Assembly: GCA_030442055.1 (NCBI GenBank)
Contig: JAUJEB010000001.1
Span: 1,984,001 to 2,048,000 of the forward strand
Source of the DNA: Agaribacillus aureus
Lineage (GTDB): Bacteria; Bacteroidota; Bacteroidia; Cytophagales; Cyclobacteriaceae
DNA: 64,000 bases
Direction: 5' to 3'
Part shown: in pieces, positions 1 through 11,128 of the stretch
How positions within the stretch are numbered: position 1 is the first letter of the stretch
Layout of the letters: the number at the start of each line of letters is the position of its first letter
Translations under genes and position numbers: made by a program
The notes under the pieces: model-generated
Told to the model about the DNA's origin: nothing
The model's database searches: none
The model's input: only the letters and a program-made list of their open reading frames with translations

Positions 1-2
1 AC

Positions 3-2357
3 AACTTTAAAATAGCCTGGAGAAATTTACTGAAAAACAAATCGTATTCCATGCTGAATATCCTGGGACTGGCCATAGGCATGGCTTGCAGTATCCTCAT
101 TCTTTTGTGGGTGCAGCATGAGCTGAGCTACGACAGATTTCATACCAATGCCAGTTACATTTACCGGCTTTCCTGCAATAGCGGGGATTTCAGAACGGCT
201 GTAAGTCCGGCTGGACTCGCGGGAGGATTACGCAGAGAATTGCCAGAAGTAAGCGCAACAGTGCGCCTGACCCACCAGTATTCCGCCCTCTTTGAGGTGG
301 ATAACAGAAAGTTCCAGGAAAAACGGATTTTTTATGCAGACTCCAATTTTCTGGACATGTTTACTTTCCCACTCATAGCTGGAAACGCCAGTACAGCCCT
401 CGATCGCGCCGATGGTATAGTTATAACTGCAGCAACAGCCAGAAAATATTTTGGGAACGAAATGGCTTTGGGCAAAATGATCAGGATGAACAATGGTGTC
501 AATTTTACAGTCACAGGTGTCCTGGAAAACATCCCGTCCAACTCCCACCTTCAGTTTGACATTATTTTGCCCATGTCGTATCTCGGGAAAACAGATAGCA
601 ATTTGATCAATGAGACCTGGGACAATTTCAATTACTATACCTATATTCAGCTTTCCGGCAATGTGCCGGATACAGACTCAAAAAGAGCTGATCTCCTTGA
701 AAAAATAAGCCGGGTTTACAAGGCCCACGAATCCGAACTGGATATCAGTTTTAATCTGCAGCCACTGGCAGACATTCATTTATACTCTAATTTACAAATA
801 GATCTTTCCGGTCATGGAAACGTCCAATATGTAAATATCTTTTTTGGGGTATCGCTGTTAATTCTTGTGGTGGCCTGCATTAACTTTATGAACCTGGCCA
901 CCGCCAGATCAGTGCCAAGAGCCAAAGAAGTGGGTCTTCGCAAAGTGGTAGGCGCCAGACGGAATCAACTTATCGGCCAGTTCTTAGGTGAATCCCTGAT
1001 CATTTCATTTCTCTCCCTGGGCATAGCTGTTTCGATCGTGTGTATTATGTTACCTGCCTTCAATGAAATTTCAGGCAAACAGCTGGTTATTAGTTTTTTA
1101 GATGGAAAATTACTGATGTGGTTAATAACAATTGCCCTGATAACAGGATTTTTGTCAGGAAGTTATCCGGCCTTGTTTCTATCGGGTTTTAAACCTGTCA
1201 ACATGATGAAGGCAAAAATGAAATTTGGCGGCAGTAACCTGTTTTTCCGGAACAGCCTGGTAGTTATTCAATTTGCTGTTTCTGTGCTACTGCTTGTGGG
1301 TACAATAGTAGTTTATAATCAGTTAAATTTTATTAAAAACAAAAGCCTTGGCTTTGACAAAGAAAACCTCTTGTATATTCCCATGACCGGAGATCTGTAT
1401 AGCAAGCGGGAAGCGCTGGAAACCGCACTTCAGCAAAACACACTAACCAGTAACTATACGATTATCTCCGATCTTCCGGCCCAGCTTATTACCGGCACTA
1501 TCAATGTACAATGGGAAGGAAAGGATCCTGATGATCAAACAGTGATCCCAAGCATAGATGTCGATGAAAACTTTATTGACGTTTTTCAGGTTCAGGTTAC
1601 CGCCGGACGGGGTTTCTCCAAAGCATTTACAACCGACGGGTCAAATTATATCATCAACGAAAAAGCCATGCAAATTATGGGCATGACACCGGACAAGGTT
1701 ATTGGAAGTCGGCTCAGCTTTAACGATTCGGAAGGTTCCATCATCGGCGTGGTTAAGGATTTTAATTTCAAACCGCTTCAGTATGCCATTGAACCGCTGG
1801 TATTGCGATTTAACAAAAGATTCAGGATTGTAGTCGTGCGTACACCACCAAATAGTACCGAAAATGTGATAGCCGCATTGGAAAAAATTCATCACAGGTT
1901 AAACCCCGATTATCCATTTGCTTATAATTTTGTAGATAAAGATCTTGAAAATCAATATCGCGGAGAGCAGCAAATGGGAACCATATTCAATCTGTTCGCA
2001 CTGCTTGCCATTTTTATTTCATGTCTGGGATTGTATGGTCTGTCTGCCTACACGGCGGAACAGCGTACCCGGGAAATTGGCATACGTAAAGTATTGGGCG
2101 CCAGCACCTTTAGCCTGGTGAATTTCTTATCCAGGGATTTTCTCAAACTTGTTACGCTCTCTCTTTTAATCGCCACACCTTTATCATGGCACTTTATGAA
2201 CGAATGGTTGCAGGATTTTGCCTATCGCGCCGAAATCTCATGGTGGATGTTTGCGGTTGCGGGCGTAGCTACGCTGATCCTCACCATATTAACCGTGAGT
2301 TACCAGGTAGTTAGCGTGGCTTTGATGAATCCGGTCAAAAGCCTGCGGTCAGGTTAA
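3..2357 (+). CDS. FtsX/MacB-type ABC transporter permease, 5' end outside window
   Basis: Inner-membrane permease of the MacB/FtsX class, which works with a separate ATPase to drive export or mechanotransmission. The frame is already open at base 3 and encodes NFKIAWRNLLKNKSYS before the first internal Met at base 51. This is the usual N-terminus of the family, so the true start lies upstream of the window. Visible parts are a first membrane helix (SMLNILGLAIGMACSILIL), a periplasmic MacB_PCD-like domain, three helices in the middle beginning near VNIFFGVSLLILVVACINF, a second periplasmic domain, and three C-terminal helices. Both FtsX core blocks carry the typical REVGLRKV/REIGIRKV-like motif after a helix (AKEVGLRKVVGA, TREIGIRKVLGA). 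It converges on a second permease of the same class. No ATPase gene lies beside it in the window. Confidence 0.9.
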   Translation, partial: NFKIAWRNLLKNKSYSMLNILGLAIGMACSILILLWVQHELSYDRFHTNASYIYRLSCNSGDFRTAVSPAGLAGGLRRELPEVSATVRLTHQYSALFEVDNRKFQEKRIFYADSNFLDMFTFPLIAGNASTALDRADGIVITAATARKYFGNEMALGKMIRMNNGVNFTVTGVLENIPSNSHLQFDIILPMSYLGKTDSNLINETWDNFNYYTYIQLSGNVPDTDSKRADLLEKISRVYKAHESELDISFNLQPLADIHLYSNLQIDLSGHGNVQYVNIFFGVSLLILVVACINFMNLATARSVPRAKEVGLRKVVGARRNQLIGQFLGESLIISFLSLGIAVSIVCIMLPAFNEISGKQLVISFLDGKLLMWLITIALITGFLSGSYPALFLSGFKPVNMMKAKMKFGGSNLFFRNSLVVIQFAVSVLLLVGTIVVYNQLNFIKNKSLGFDKENLLYIPMTGDLYSKREALETALQQNTLTSNYTIISDLPAQLITGTINVQWEGKDPDDQTVIPSIDVDENFIDVFQVQVTAGRGFSKAFTTDGSNYIINEKAMQIMGMTPDKVIGSRLSFNDSEGSIIGVVKDFNFKPLQYAIEPLVLRFNKRFRIVVVRTPPNSTENVIAALEKIHHRLNPDYPFAYNFVDKDLENQYRGEQQMGTIFNLFALLAIFISCLGLYGLSAYTAEQRTREIGIRKVLGASTFSLVNFLSRDFLKLVTLSLLIATPLSWHFMNEWLQDFAYRAEISWWMFAVAGVATLILTILTVSYQVVSVALMNPVKSLRSG

Positions 2358-2418
2358 TACTTTCAGGTTTAAAACCGGGTAATATCGTTTTCCCTACCTG
2401 AAAAATGGCTGTGTGTGT

Positions 2419-2440
2419 CTTTCACTAAAGAAGGTGAAAG
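2419..2440. terminator. possible hairpin between convergent permease genes
   Basis: CTTTCAC and GTGAAAG form a 7-bp stem with an 8-base loop in the 91-bp gap between two convergent permease genes. There is no clear T-run on either side, so a terminator role is only a guess from position. Confidence 0.25.
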
Positions 2441-2448
2441 GTTGAAGT

Positions 2449-5052
2449 TTATTCCTGTCGTAAACATTCCACGGGATTGCTCATAGCTGCTTTAATGGAT
2501 TGGCTACTTATTGTCAGGAAAGCGAGGGTAAACACCGCAAAAGCCGGCAAGGCAAACATCCACCAGGAGATATCAATGCTGTAAGCATAGTCGTTAAGCC
2601 ACCAATCTGTCAAATACCATGCGATGGGTATGGCTGCTAAAAATCCAAATATTACGAGGCGCAAAAAATCCTGCGACAGTGTGCTGACAAGACTCAACGT
2701 GGAAGCTCCCATCACCTTACGTATGCCAATTTCCCTGGTGCGCTGATCCAATGCAAGTACCACCAGGCCGAAAAGACCAATGGATGCGATTAATATGGAC
2801 AATATGGTGAAAAAGCCAACGGTCTTGCCCATCGTCAAATCAGCCTTGTAGCGTCGATCAAACTCATCGTCAAGAAAGCTGTATTCAAATGGAAAATTAG
2901 AGTATTGTTTTATGGTGCTTTCCAGCAATGAAAGTGTACCGGGAATGTCTTCGGGGCTGATCTTTACACTAATGTATTCAAGCCAGGCTTGATCACTCAT
3001 TCTAAGCATAAGTGGCTCAATGCCGTGTTTCAGCGGAAGCATATGGAAATCCTTTACCACACCAATAACCGTCCCCCGGTGTTTGATGTGCTTTCCAATG
3101 GCCTCATCAGGTTGCCAGCCCAGCGCTTGACAGGCTTTTTCATTTAATAACAGGGTATTTTTAGCATCTGCGGAAGCCGGAGAGACATCCTTTCCGGCAA
3201 CCAATTCTATCCCGTAAACAGCCAGAAAATCATCCGTAATATTTGTTCTGTAAATCACAAGAGGATTATCGGTATTACCCTCCTCATAGTTGATAACCGA
3301 GTTGGAGGTTATATTTGTTGGCAGGTGCCCCGAGGCAGTCACCTGAATGATGTTAGGATTATTTGACCATGTACTCTTCATAACCCTATATTTTTCCAGC
3401 GAAGGAAAATCGTGCAAACGCATCGTAATAATATGCTCCCGGTCATAGCCAATTTCTCTTTGTTGCATAAAATGAAACTGTGCGTATATAACAAGGCTGC
3501 AGATAATCATCACAATGGATACCGCGTATTGTCCGGTAATAAGTATCCGTTGAAACCTACGGCCCATTGATATATTGGTCAACTTACCCTTCAACACCTG
3601 AACAGGTCTTAGTCCGGATATAAAGAAGGCGGGATAACTTCCTGATAATAAGCCTACCGTCAATACCAGCAACCCTAGTCCTGGCAGCAATAGCCTGTTT
3701 TCAAAGAGGTCAACTTCAATAGGCCTCTCTATCAACCCGGCAAAAACCGGCAAGAAAATGGCCAGCAATAGGAAGGCCACCAGCAAGGCCACAAAAGATA
3801 GCAGTATTGACTCCCCTAAAAACTGCCATATTAGCTGCCGCCTTACAGCGCCAATTGCTTTTCTTAACCCCACTTCCCTTGCTCTGTTCATCGATCTGGC
3901 AATGGCCAGATTCATATAATTAATACAGGCCAGTAATAATACCAGTACAGCAATGACAGAGAAAGTACTTACCAGTCTCGGATTACCCTTAAGCCCTATA
4001 TCATTATTCACCTGGTTTTCCAGGTGGTACTCCCTAAATGGCTGTAAAAGATAAGCTTCCTGATGATAATTTGTCCAGAGACTCTCCTTCTGATATTTCT
4101 TCAATAGATCGGGCATTTTTGATGCTATTGCCTCAGCAGTGGCCCCTTTGGATAGCACAAGAAAGGTGTGTGCATTGCTGGTGTCCCACGAGTTACGATA
4201 ATAAATGTGTGACTGAAGAGGGGCCAGAAATGAAAACCTGAAAGTAGTATTTGCAGGCGGATCCTCGATAATTCCGGAAACAGTAAAGACCTTTATATCC
4301 TGGCGAATCTGACGGGTAAGGTTTTTTCCTATAGGATCGTCATTTCCAAAAAGCTTGGATGCCAACGACCGGGTAAGCACAATGCTCTCAGGATGAGAAA
4401 GTGCTGTGGACGGGTTACCCTGCAAAAACCGAAAGGAGAAAACATCAAAAAACCGGGTATCAACCCACAGTCCATTTTCCAGGTAGTGATGCCGCTCATT
4501 CCCTAACAACACATCGTGTTCCTCCATACTTGTCAAATGAGTAATTTCAGGGAACTCAGTCATCATTGCCTCCGCCAATGGCAAGGGGATAGTTGCATAA
4601 TATGCTGATCCCAGGTATTCTTCTCCACTTTTTTCGTGTGTGTAAACACGATAAATGCGATCTATATTGTCGAAATGCCTGTCATAGGAAAGTTCGTGCG
4701 TCACATAAAGAAAAATAGCTACAAAGCATGCAATTCCTATGGCCAGTCCTCCGATATTGATGACGGTATAGCGCTTTTGCCTAAATAAATTCCGGCAGGC
4801 AACCTTGAGATAGTTTTGATACATTCCGTTGTGATTGAGTGTTTGACTATTTTTAAGTGATCTGATAATGCCTGGCCGCATCAACAAAATAATCTCTTTT
4901 AATAGCGCCCACCTGGCCTTTTCTTCACCATGCTTTTCACGCTTTCTCTCATACAGTTCAAGCAGGTCTCCTTCAATGTCCGGGTGATATTCCGGCTTGC
5001 AAAACCATTTTAAAAATTTCAGAAGCTTCTTGGGTGATGGTAAAGCTTTCAT
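2449..5052 (-). CDS. FtsX/MacB-type ABC permease with N-terminal prefix domain
   Basis: An 867-residue ABC permease of the MacB/FtsX class. It differs from its convergent neighbour by an extra soluble N-terminal segment of about 75 residues (PKKLLKFLKWFCKPEYHPDI onward), a prefix known from Bacteroidota permeases encoded with PadR regulators. The first helix follows at NIGGLAIGIACFVAIFLYV. Then come a MacB_PCD-like periplasmic domain, a three-helix block with REVGLRKAIGA, a second periplasmic domain, and a C-terminal block with REIGIRKVMGA. It starts one base after the stop of the PadR gene, so the two are almost certainly one transcript controlled by PadR. The substrate cannot be told. The ATPase partner is not in the window. 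Confidence 0.92.
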   Translation of the reverse strand: MKALPSPKKLLKFLKWFCKPEYHPDIEGDLLELYERKREKHGEEKARWALLKEIILLMRPGIIRSLKNSQTLNHNGMYQNYLKVACRNLFRQKRYTVINIGGLAIGIACFVAIFLYVTHELSYDRHFDNIDRIYRVYTHEKSGEEYLGSAYYATIPLPLAEAMMTEFPEITHLTSMEEHDVLLGNERHHYLENGLWVDTRFFDVFSFRFLQGNPSTALSHPESIVLTRSLASKLFGNDDPIGKNLTRQIRQDIKVFTVSGIIEDPPANTTFRFSFLAPLQSHIYYRNSWDTSNAHTFLVLSKGATAEAIASKMPDLLKKYQKESLWTNYHQEAYLLQPFREYHLENQVNNDIGLKGNPRLVSTFSVIAVLVLLLACINYMNLAIARSMNRAREVGLRKAIGAVRRQLIWQFLGESILLSFVALLVAFLLLAIFLPVFAGLIERPIEVDLFENRLLLPGLGLLVLTVGLLSGSYPAFFISGLRPVQVLKGKLTNISMGRRFQRILITGQYAVSIVMIICSLVIYAQFHFMQQREIGYDREHIITMRLHDFPSLEKYRVMKSTWSNNPNIIQVTASGHLPTNITSNSVINYEEGNTDNPLVIYRTNITDDFLAVYGIELVAGKDVSPASADAKNTLLLNEKACQALGWQPDEAIGKHIKHRGTVIGVVKDFHMLPLKHGIEPLMLRMSDQAWLEYISVKISPEDIPGTLSLLESTIKQYSNFPFEYSFLDDEFDRRYKADLTMGKTVGFFTILSILIASIGLFGLVVLALDQRTREIGIRKVMGASTLSLVSTLSQDFLRLVIFGFLAAIPIAWYLTDWWLNDYAYSIDISWWMFALPAFAVFTLAFLTISSQSIKAAMSNPVECLRQE

Positions 5053-5053
5053 T

Positions 5054-5386
5054 TCATTCCAATTTTAAAATCAATTGAGGAAGCGAATCCCAAAGCTCAT
5101 TCCGGGTTTGCCGCGTGTATTCAATGGCCTTTTTTCCATAAGCGGTAATGGTAAAATAAAGCTTTGGTCGTCCACCGCGGGATTGTGATGACTCCCCGTG
5201 GGTTGAACTTAAAAAACCTTTTTTCTCGAGCCTCCTCAGCGTTATTTGCAATGCACCAACACTTACCTCCCGGCTCAACCGGTTTTCAATCTCATCTTTA
5301 ATTGTTACCCCGTAGGCATTGCCGTGCAGTATACCTACTGTTAACAATACAATTTCCTCAAATTCTCCGATTCGATATTTTTTCAT
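5054..5386 (-). CDS. PadR-family transcriptional regulator
   Basis: A 110-residue winged-helix repressor of the PadR family, the usual partner of prefix-domain permeases. The PadR core is visible from KYRIGEFEEIVLLTVGIL through the wing. NAYGVTIKDEIE precedes the recognition region VGALQITLRRLEKKGFL, and the wing ends with GGRPKLYFTITAYGKKAI. It is the first gene of a two-gene operon with the permease, with a 1-bp gap. A perfect palindrome 6 bp upstream of its start is a likely operator and suggests autoregulation. The effector is unknown. Confidence 0.92.
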   Translation of the reverse strand: MKKYRIGEFEEIVLLTVGILHGNAYGVTIKDEIENRLSREVSVGALQITLRRLEKKGFLSSTHGESSQSRGGRPKLYFTITAYGKKAIEYTRQTRNELWDSLPQLILKLE

Positions 5387-5391
5387 TTTGA

Positions 5392-5408
5392 ATACTATAA
5401 AATAGTAT
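5392..5408. promoter_or_regulatory. palindromic operator candidate for PadR
   Basis: ATACTATAAAATAGTAT is a perfect inverted repeat with 7-bp arms and a 3-bp spacer, ending 6 bp before the PadR start codon. Position and symmetry fit an autoregulatory dimer site. A similar half-site (AGTAT) recurs near 5447 in the same intergenic region. No binding data; this is inference. Confidence 0.55.
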
Positions 5409-5676
5409 TGTAATTATAATCAAATAAAAAGGTTAAACAAATAAAGTAGTATTATTTTTTAATAATTTACAATTTCGGATCACCTCCTTTGCACCCAGTT
5501 TGACATCTATCACTAATTTGGATTAATTATTCCCGTTTTTTTTAAAATCGTAGGTTTTCTCAATTCTACAGGTAACAGGATTCTCAGGTTTCGCCTTGAC
5601 AACCTGTCAATTCAATATGTTAAAATGAATATTTTAACCATATTTGTTTACAGTACAAACGGTTCAATTTAAAAAT

Positions 5677-7254
5677 ATGAAAAAACTACTCTTTGGTCTA
5701 ATACTTCTACTAGTCTCATTTGCCTGCAGTCAATCAAGCAATAATCAGGATGATTCTGAAAAACGGCTTCCTCGCATTGCCATCGCCGGCCTGGCGATAG
5801 AATCGAGCACTTTCTCTCCAGCGCTTACGCACGAGAATGCTTTTCATGCGAGGGAAGGCGACGACATTTACTCCTACTATCCTTTTTTATCCGCTGATTC
5901 AGTCAACCGGAAAAGGGCGGACTGGGTCCCCACCTTACGGGGACATGCCTTACCGGGAGGTATTGTTACTAAGGAGACCTACGAATCACTGGTCACAAAA
6001 ACCCTTGACATGCTCAAAAAAAACGGACCATACGACGGTCTTTTCTTTGACATCCACGGTGCCATGAGCGTGGTAGGGCTTGATGATCCCGAGGGGGATT
6101 TTATTGTCAGGGTGCGTGAGGTGGTAGGCAAGGAAACACTTATTTCTACCTGCATGGACTTACATGGCAATGTTTCATGGCGGCTGGCGCAACATACGGA
6201 TCTAATTACCTGCTATCGCCTGGCGCCGCACGAGGATGCCCTGGAATCCAAAAAAAGAGCAGTGGATAATCTATTGTCCCGGTTAGAGAGCGGCAAGGGA
6301 AAACCTGCTTATAAAGCTTGGATCCCTGTGCCCATATTACTGCCGGGTGAAAAGACAAGCACCAGGATAGATCCCGGCAAAAGCTTATACGGCAAGGTTG
6401 CGCCTGCTACCGAGCCCAAAGGCATTATTGATGCGGCGATATGGGTTGGCTATGCCTGGGCTGATGAACCGCGAAATCACGCCGTAGTTATGGTTACAGG
6501 TGATGACAAGGAACAAGTAACCACTGCTGCCGAAGACCTGGCCAACAGCTTTTGGGAGGTGAGGTCGGAATTTGAATTTGTGGCACCTACTGCTTCACTG
6601 GAAGAAAGTCTTGATCAGGCCATTGCCAGTGAAAAGCGGCCTTTTATGATCAGTGATATGGGAGATAACCCAACCGCCGGAGGCGCCGGTGACGTCACCT
6701 GGACGCTTACGGAAATACTGGCCCGCCCGGAATTTAAGTCTGCAAATGGCCCCTCTCTTATCTACGCCTCCATACCCGGCCCTGAATTTGTAGAGGAGGC
6801 GGTGAAAGTTGGTGTTGGTGGAAAAATTGAAGCTTACGCCGGTGCTGCTATCGACGATCGTTTTGCTCCCCCGGTAAAGTTGTCAGGAACCATTGAGGCT
6901 ATTGAACACGGAGATGTCCATGCCGAAACAGAGGTGGTTGTAAAAGTAGGCAGCGCCCATGTAATTGTCACCAAAAAACGTAAGCCCTATCACAAAGAAG
7001 CCGATTTTACCAGGCTGGGGCTGGCACCCAGAGAAACGGATATTGTGGTGGTAAAAATCGGCTACCTGGTGCCGGAACTTTATGATATGCGGGCGGACTG
7101 GATTATGGCATTAACACCAGGAGGTGTAGACCAGGATCTGGAACGCCTCGGCTATAAACGAATCAAAAGGCCCATGTTTCCGTTGGACGAAGAGATGGAA
7201 GATCCGGATCTTACCGCACAATTGGTGCCGGCGTCAGATGCTGTCGTGGAATAA
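5677..7254 (+). CDS. exported M81-family metallopeptidase (MlrC-like)
   Basis: Member of the M81/MlrC zinc peptidase family, named after the enzyme that finishes microcystin linear-peptide breakdown; most members have unknown peptide or amide substrates. The ATG at 5677 is chosen over an upstream TTG at 5644 because it opens a lipoprotein-like signal (MKKLLFGLILLLVSFAC). Likely metal-site motifs are ESSTF near the start of the mature domain, DIHGAM, DLHGN and APHED, followed by the C-terminal MlrC domain beginning near MISDMGDNPTAGGAGD. The gene is followed 69 bp later by a Tat-exported DinB-like protein on the same strand. The export signal is notable because many MlrC proteins are cytoplasmic. 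The true substrate is not predictable here, and microcystin should not be assumed. Confidence 0.88.
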   Translation: MKKLLFGLILLLVSFACSQSSNNQDDSEKRLPRIAIAGLAIESSTFSPALTHENAFHAREGDDIYSYYPFLSADSVNRKRADWVPTLRGHALPGGIVTKETYESLVTKTLDMLKKNGPYDGLFFDIHGAMSVVGLDDPEGDFIVRVREVVGKETLISTCMDLHGNVSWRLAQHTDLITCYRLAPHEDALESKKRAVDNLLSRLESGKGKPAYKAWIPVPILLPGEKTSTRIDPGKSLYGKVAPATEPKGIIDAAIWVGYAWADEPRNHAVVMVTGDDKEQVTTAAEDLANSFWEVRSEFEFVAPTASLEESLDQAIASEKRPFMISDMGDNPTAGGAGDVTWTLTEILARPEFKSANGPSLIYASIPGPEFVEEAVKVGVGGKIEAYAGAAIDDRFAPPVKLSGTIEAIEHGDVHAETEVVVKVGSAHVIVTKKRKPYHKEADFTRLGLAPRETDIVVVKIGYLVPELYDMRADWIMALTPGGVDQDLERLGYKRIKRPMFPLDEEMEDPDLTAQLVPASDAVVE

Positions 7255-7323
7255 CAATTTATATATCGGAAACTAAGTTATCTATAAGATAGCAAAGCCT
7301 GATATGACCAAAACACTAATCCG

Positions 7324-7980
7324 ATGACAAATCAACCTGAAAAATTTGACAGAAGGGGATTCATAAAAAAATCTTCCCATCTGGCCCTTGGAACGGGCGG
7401 CCTGTTTACTTCATCTTCCCTTATCGCCTCCGGAGCTGCTCACGGACAGGACAGCCCTTTCTTCATTGGTCCGGTGGAGGGATTTACGCCGCAAATCGGA
7501 ACATTGGTATCCATTTTGAATTATATGACCCTGGTAGTAACTGGGAGCATCAACAACATGAGTACCGAAGACCTGGATTACCTCGTTGAACCCGGAGCCA
7601 ACACGATTGGTGGTCTGATATCTCATGCTATTGCGACGGAAAAATGGTGCCAGGTCCGAACTTTCGGCTGGGACAGATCAGAGATAATGAATAGTACTGA
7701 CCGTCAGGCGGAGGATCTGGGTGATGATGCACGTAGCAATATTAAAGGCAACGACTTTAAATTTTACCAAAATGAGTTTAAAAAGGTAAGAGAAAATACA
7801 CTCAGTGAGCTGGCCAAGCGGGATGATAACTGGCTCATGGAGGTAGATGAAAATCATTACTGGGGCGCACCGGTAAACAACTATTGCCAATGGTTTCATG
7901 TCATTGAACACGAAGCCCAGCATGTTGGCCAGATCATGATTTTGAGGAAAAAACTGCCTTCAGCCAAAAAGAATGATTAG
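7324..7980 (+). CDS. exported DinB-superfamily protein
   Basis: A 218-residue DinB-like four-helix protein with an N-terminal twin-arginine-type leader (DRRGFIKKSSHLALGTGG). The expected metal-binding histidine triad is visible: His101 in ISHAIATEKW and the pair His196-x3-His200 in IEHEAQH. DinB-superfamily proteins bind a divalent metal. Many act as thiol-dependent transferases or are uncharacterised, so no reaction is claimed. It sits 69 bp downstream of the M81 peptidase and may be co-transcribed with it. Export of a DinB fold is less common than the cytoplasmic form. Confidence 0.8.
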   Translation: MTNQPEKFDRRGFIKKSSHLALGTGGLFTSSSLIASGAAHGQDSPFFIGPVEGFTPQIGTLVSILNYMTLVVTGSINNMSTEDLDYLVEPGANTIGGLISHAIATEKWCQVRTFGWDRSEIMNSTDRQAEDLGDDARSNIKGNDFKFYQNEFKKVRENTLSELAKRDDNWLMEVDENHYWGAPVNNYCQWFHVIEHEAQHVGQIMILRKKLPSAKKND

Positions 7981-8126
7981 AACAAGGCGCCTGGATATCA
8001 GATAATTTCCTATTCCAACATAAGGTCTACTTATTCTTGCAGGGTATCTTAAGGGCACTAAAATTCACACTTGTTTACATTTTTAGTGAATTCTTAAATT
8101 CACGTTAATTATTATCACTTCGACAC

Positions 8127-8156
8127 TTGCAAACTTCAATATTAACGGTAATTTAG
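8127..8156 (+). promoter_or_regulatory. Bacteroidota-type promoter candidate for radC-like gene
   Basis: TTG at 8127-8129, then 19 bases, then TAATTTAG at 8149-8156. This resembles the phylum's TTG-N19-TAnnTTTG promoter, with one departure in the -7 box. It lies 53 bases upstream of the RadC-like start. An AT-rich inverted repeat (CACTAAAA/TTTTAGTG, 8056-8088) just upstream may end the preceding transcript. Confidence 0.4.
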
Positions 8157-8209
8157 CTACCCCCAATAAGGTAATTTAATTTTCTAAATCATCTTATTAT
8201 TTTTTAAAA

Positions 8210-8815
8210 ATGAATGTCAGACTAACAAAAGAACAAAAAATCAAAGTCCTGAACTCTAATGACGTATATGAGGTAATGCAAAGCATCCTGATGCGGGAAA
8301 ACAAAATTGGCCGGAATAAGGAGCATTTCTGGATTGTAGGATTAGACACAAATTACAGGATCTTATTCATCGAATTGATAAGCCTTGGAACCATTAACGC
8401 TACGCTGGTCGAACCTATGGAAGTATTTAGCCTGGCCATATCAAAACGGGCTGTAAACATTATGATGGTGCACAACCACCCGGATGGCGAACTTACCCCC
8501 TCTCACGCCGACAAGGAAATCACCGACAAGATGCTTGCCATTGGCAAGTTCCTGGAAATACAGGTTATTGATCACCTCATTATTTCAGAGGATGACTATT
8601 ATAGTTTCATGAACGAGGGACTACTGGCTGAAATAGAAAAAAATACCGTCCTGGATCTTAGCTTTGCCAACATTGATTCATTAAAAAACGAAATAAAGGA
8701 AAGTAAAAATGAGGCAGCGAAGGAGATAGCAATAAAACTTAAAAGTAAAGGTATGAGTACGGAAGATATATCTGAAACAACAGGTTTAACCAAAAAACAA
8801 ATTGAAAAATTGTAA
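8210..8815 (+). CDS. RadC/JAB (JAMM) domain protein with C-terminal helical tail
   Basis: JAB/MPN-fold protein of the RadC group. The full JAMM zinc motif is present: His88-x-His90-x7-Ser98-x2-Asp101 within HNHPDGELTPSHAD. The helix-hairpin-helix domain found at the N-terminus of classical RadC is absent. Instead the last 50 residues form a charged helix and a short HTH-like segment (LKSKGMSTEDISETTGLTKK), similar to the tail seen on some Bacteroidota nuclease-family transposases. RadC itself has no settled biochemical role despite its old DNA-repair name. Related short forms often lie in variable regions, but no mobile gene is adjacent here. A promoter-like sequence precedes it. Confidence 0.85.
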   Translation: MNVRLTKEQKIKVLNSNDVYEVMQSILMRENKIGRNKEHFWIVGLDTNYRILFIELISLGTINATLVEPMEVFSLAISKRAVNIMMVHNHPDGELTPSHADKEITDKMLAIGKFLEIQVIDHLIISEDDYYSFMNEGLLAEIEKNTVLDLSFANIDSLKNEIKESKNEAAKEIAIKLKSKGMSTEDISETTGLTKKQIEKL

Positions 8816-8919
8816 TTGAATGGCAACGTAGAAATTAGAGAGCCAAAAGAATGGAGGTGTTTCAAAAGATCAATTGATTCAAGCAAAAGTGAACGTTATT
8901 TGGATCAACCTTTCACAAC

Positions 8920-9010
8920 ACCCTCCTTTCTTCCCTCAAAGGGAGGGTTATGCTGAGAGGGGAAATCGTCCCTCCCCCACCCGGAGGCTTCCAAGACAGA
9001 TCTTTCCCCT
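8920..9010. repeat. CCCTCC...GGGAGGG intergenic repeat remnant
   Basis: Pyrimidine/purine-rich palindromic text (CCCTCCTTTCTTCCCTCAAA followed by GGGAGGG, then CCCTCCCCCACCCGGAGG) resembles the abundant GGGAGGGG-type intergenic repeats of Bacteroidota. It is the same flavour as the tandem repeats at 11.35-11.84 kb. Short open frames through it are probably meaningless. Confidence 0.45.
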
Positions 9011-9072
9011 TTTAACTTGCACTATAAGAGGTAATTACCAGAAGAACGGTAAGCACCAGCAAACACTTTGCA

Positions 9073-10686
<1,614 letters not shown>

Positions 10687-10871
10687 TTAAGCCGCAAAGA
10701 TAGGTGTTTTATCTAATTATAGGAAGGGCTCGTCCGCACAAAGTTGAGTGGAGTTGCTCTGGTAAAATATTCTAATTGGTTTTTTTCTCAACTTAATAGC
10801 ATTGCGGAGGGATGAGAGGGAGGTGGTGTAGGCGGTCGCTTGGTTATTTACTACATCTCTATCCTACATAG

Positions 10872-11047
10872 CGTCATTGAGGAATGAGAAGGCCAAAGCG
10901 AGGGTTCCGAAGCAATCCCATGGCTTGTACCGTCGCTCCATGCCCAGACGCCTGGAAAGGCATGGTGGGCTGACAACGCTCAGCTGGCTCGCGCTAAGGG
11001 ATCGCTTCATAGCTAACACACAGGCCAGCACGGTATTCGCGATGACG
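10872..11047. repeat. palindromic CGTCATTG-type repeat, copy 1
   Basis: Begins CGTCATTGAGG and ends CGCGATGACG, so its termini are inverted repeats. Inside, GAAGCAATCCC near the left end mirrors GGGATCGCTTC in the right half. This is the widespread Bacteroidota CGTCATTGCGAG/GAAGCAATC family, likely a non-autonomous or structural repeat. A 72-codon open frame across it is not considered a gene. The text from 10684 to 10871 holds no gene that I can support. Confidence 0.65.
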
Positions 11048-11128
11048 TGTCACGGGATGGAGTGGGTCGTGGGTCGTCATATTCACTTTATATAATAATT
11101 CACCAAATCTCCACCTATCATCCCCCTT

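Noticed and set aside
10877-11095. 72-codon plus-strand frame
   Set aside because: It lies within a palindromic intergenic repeat and has no protein-like features.
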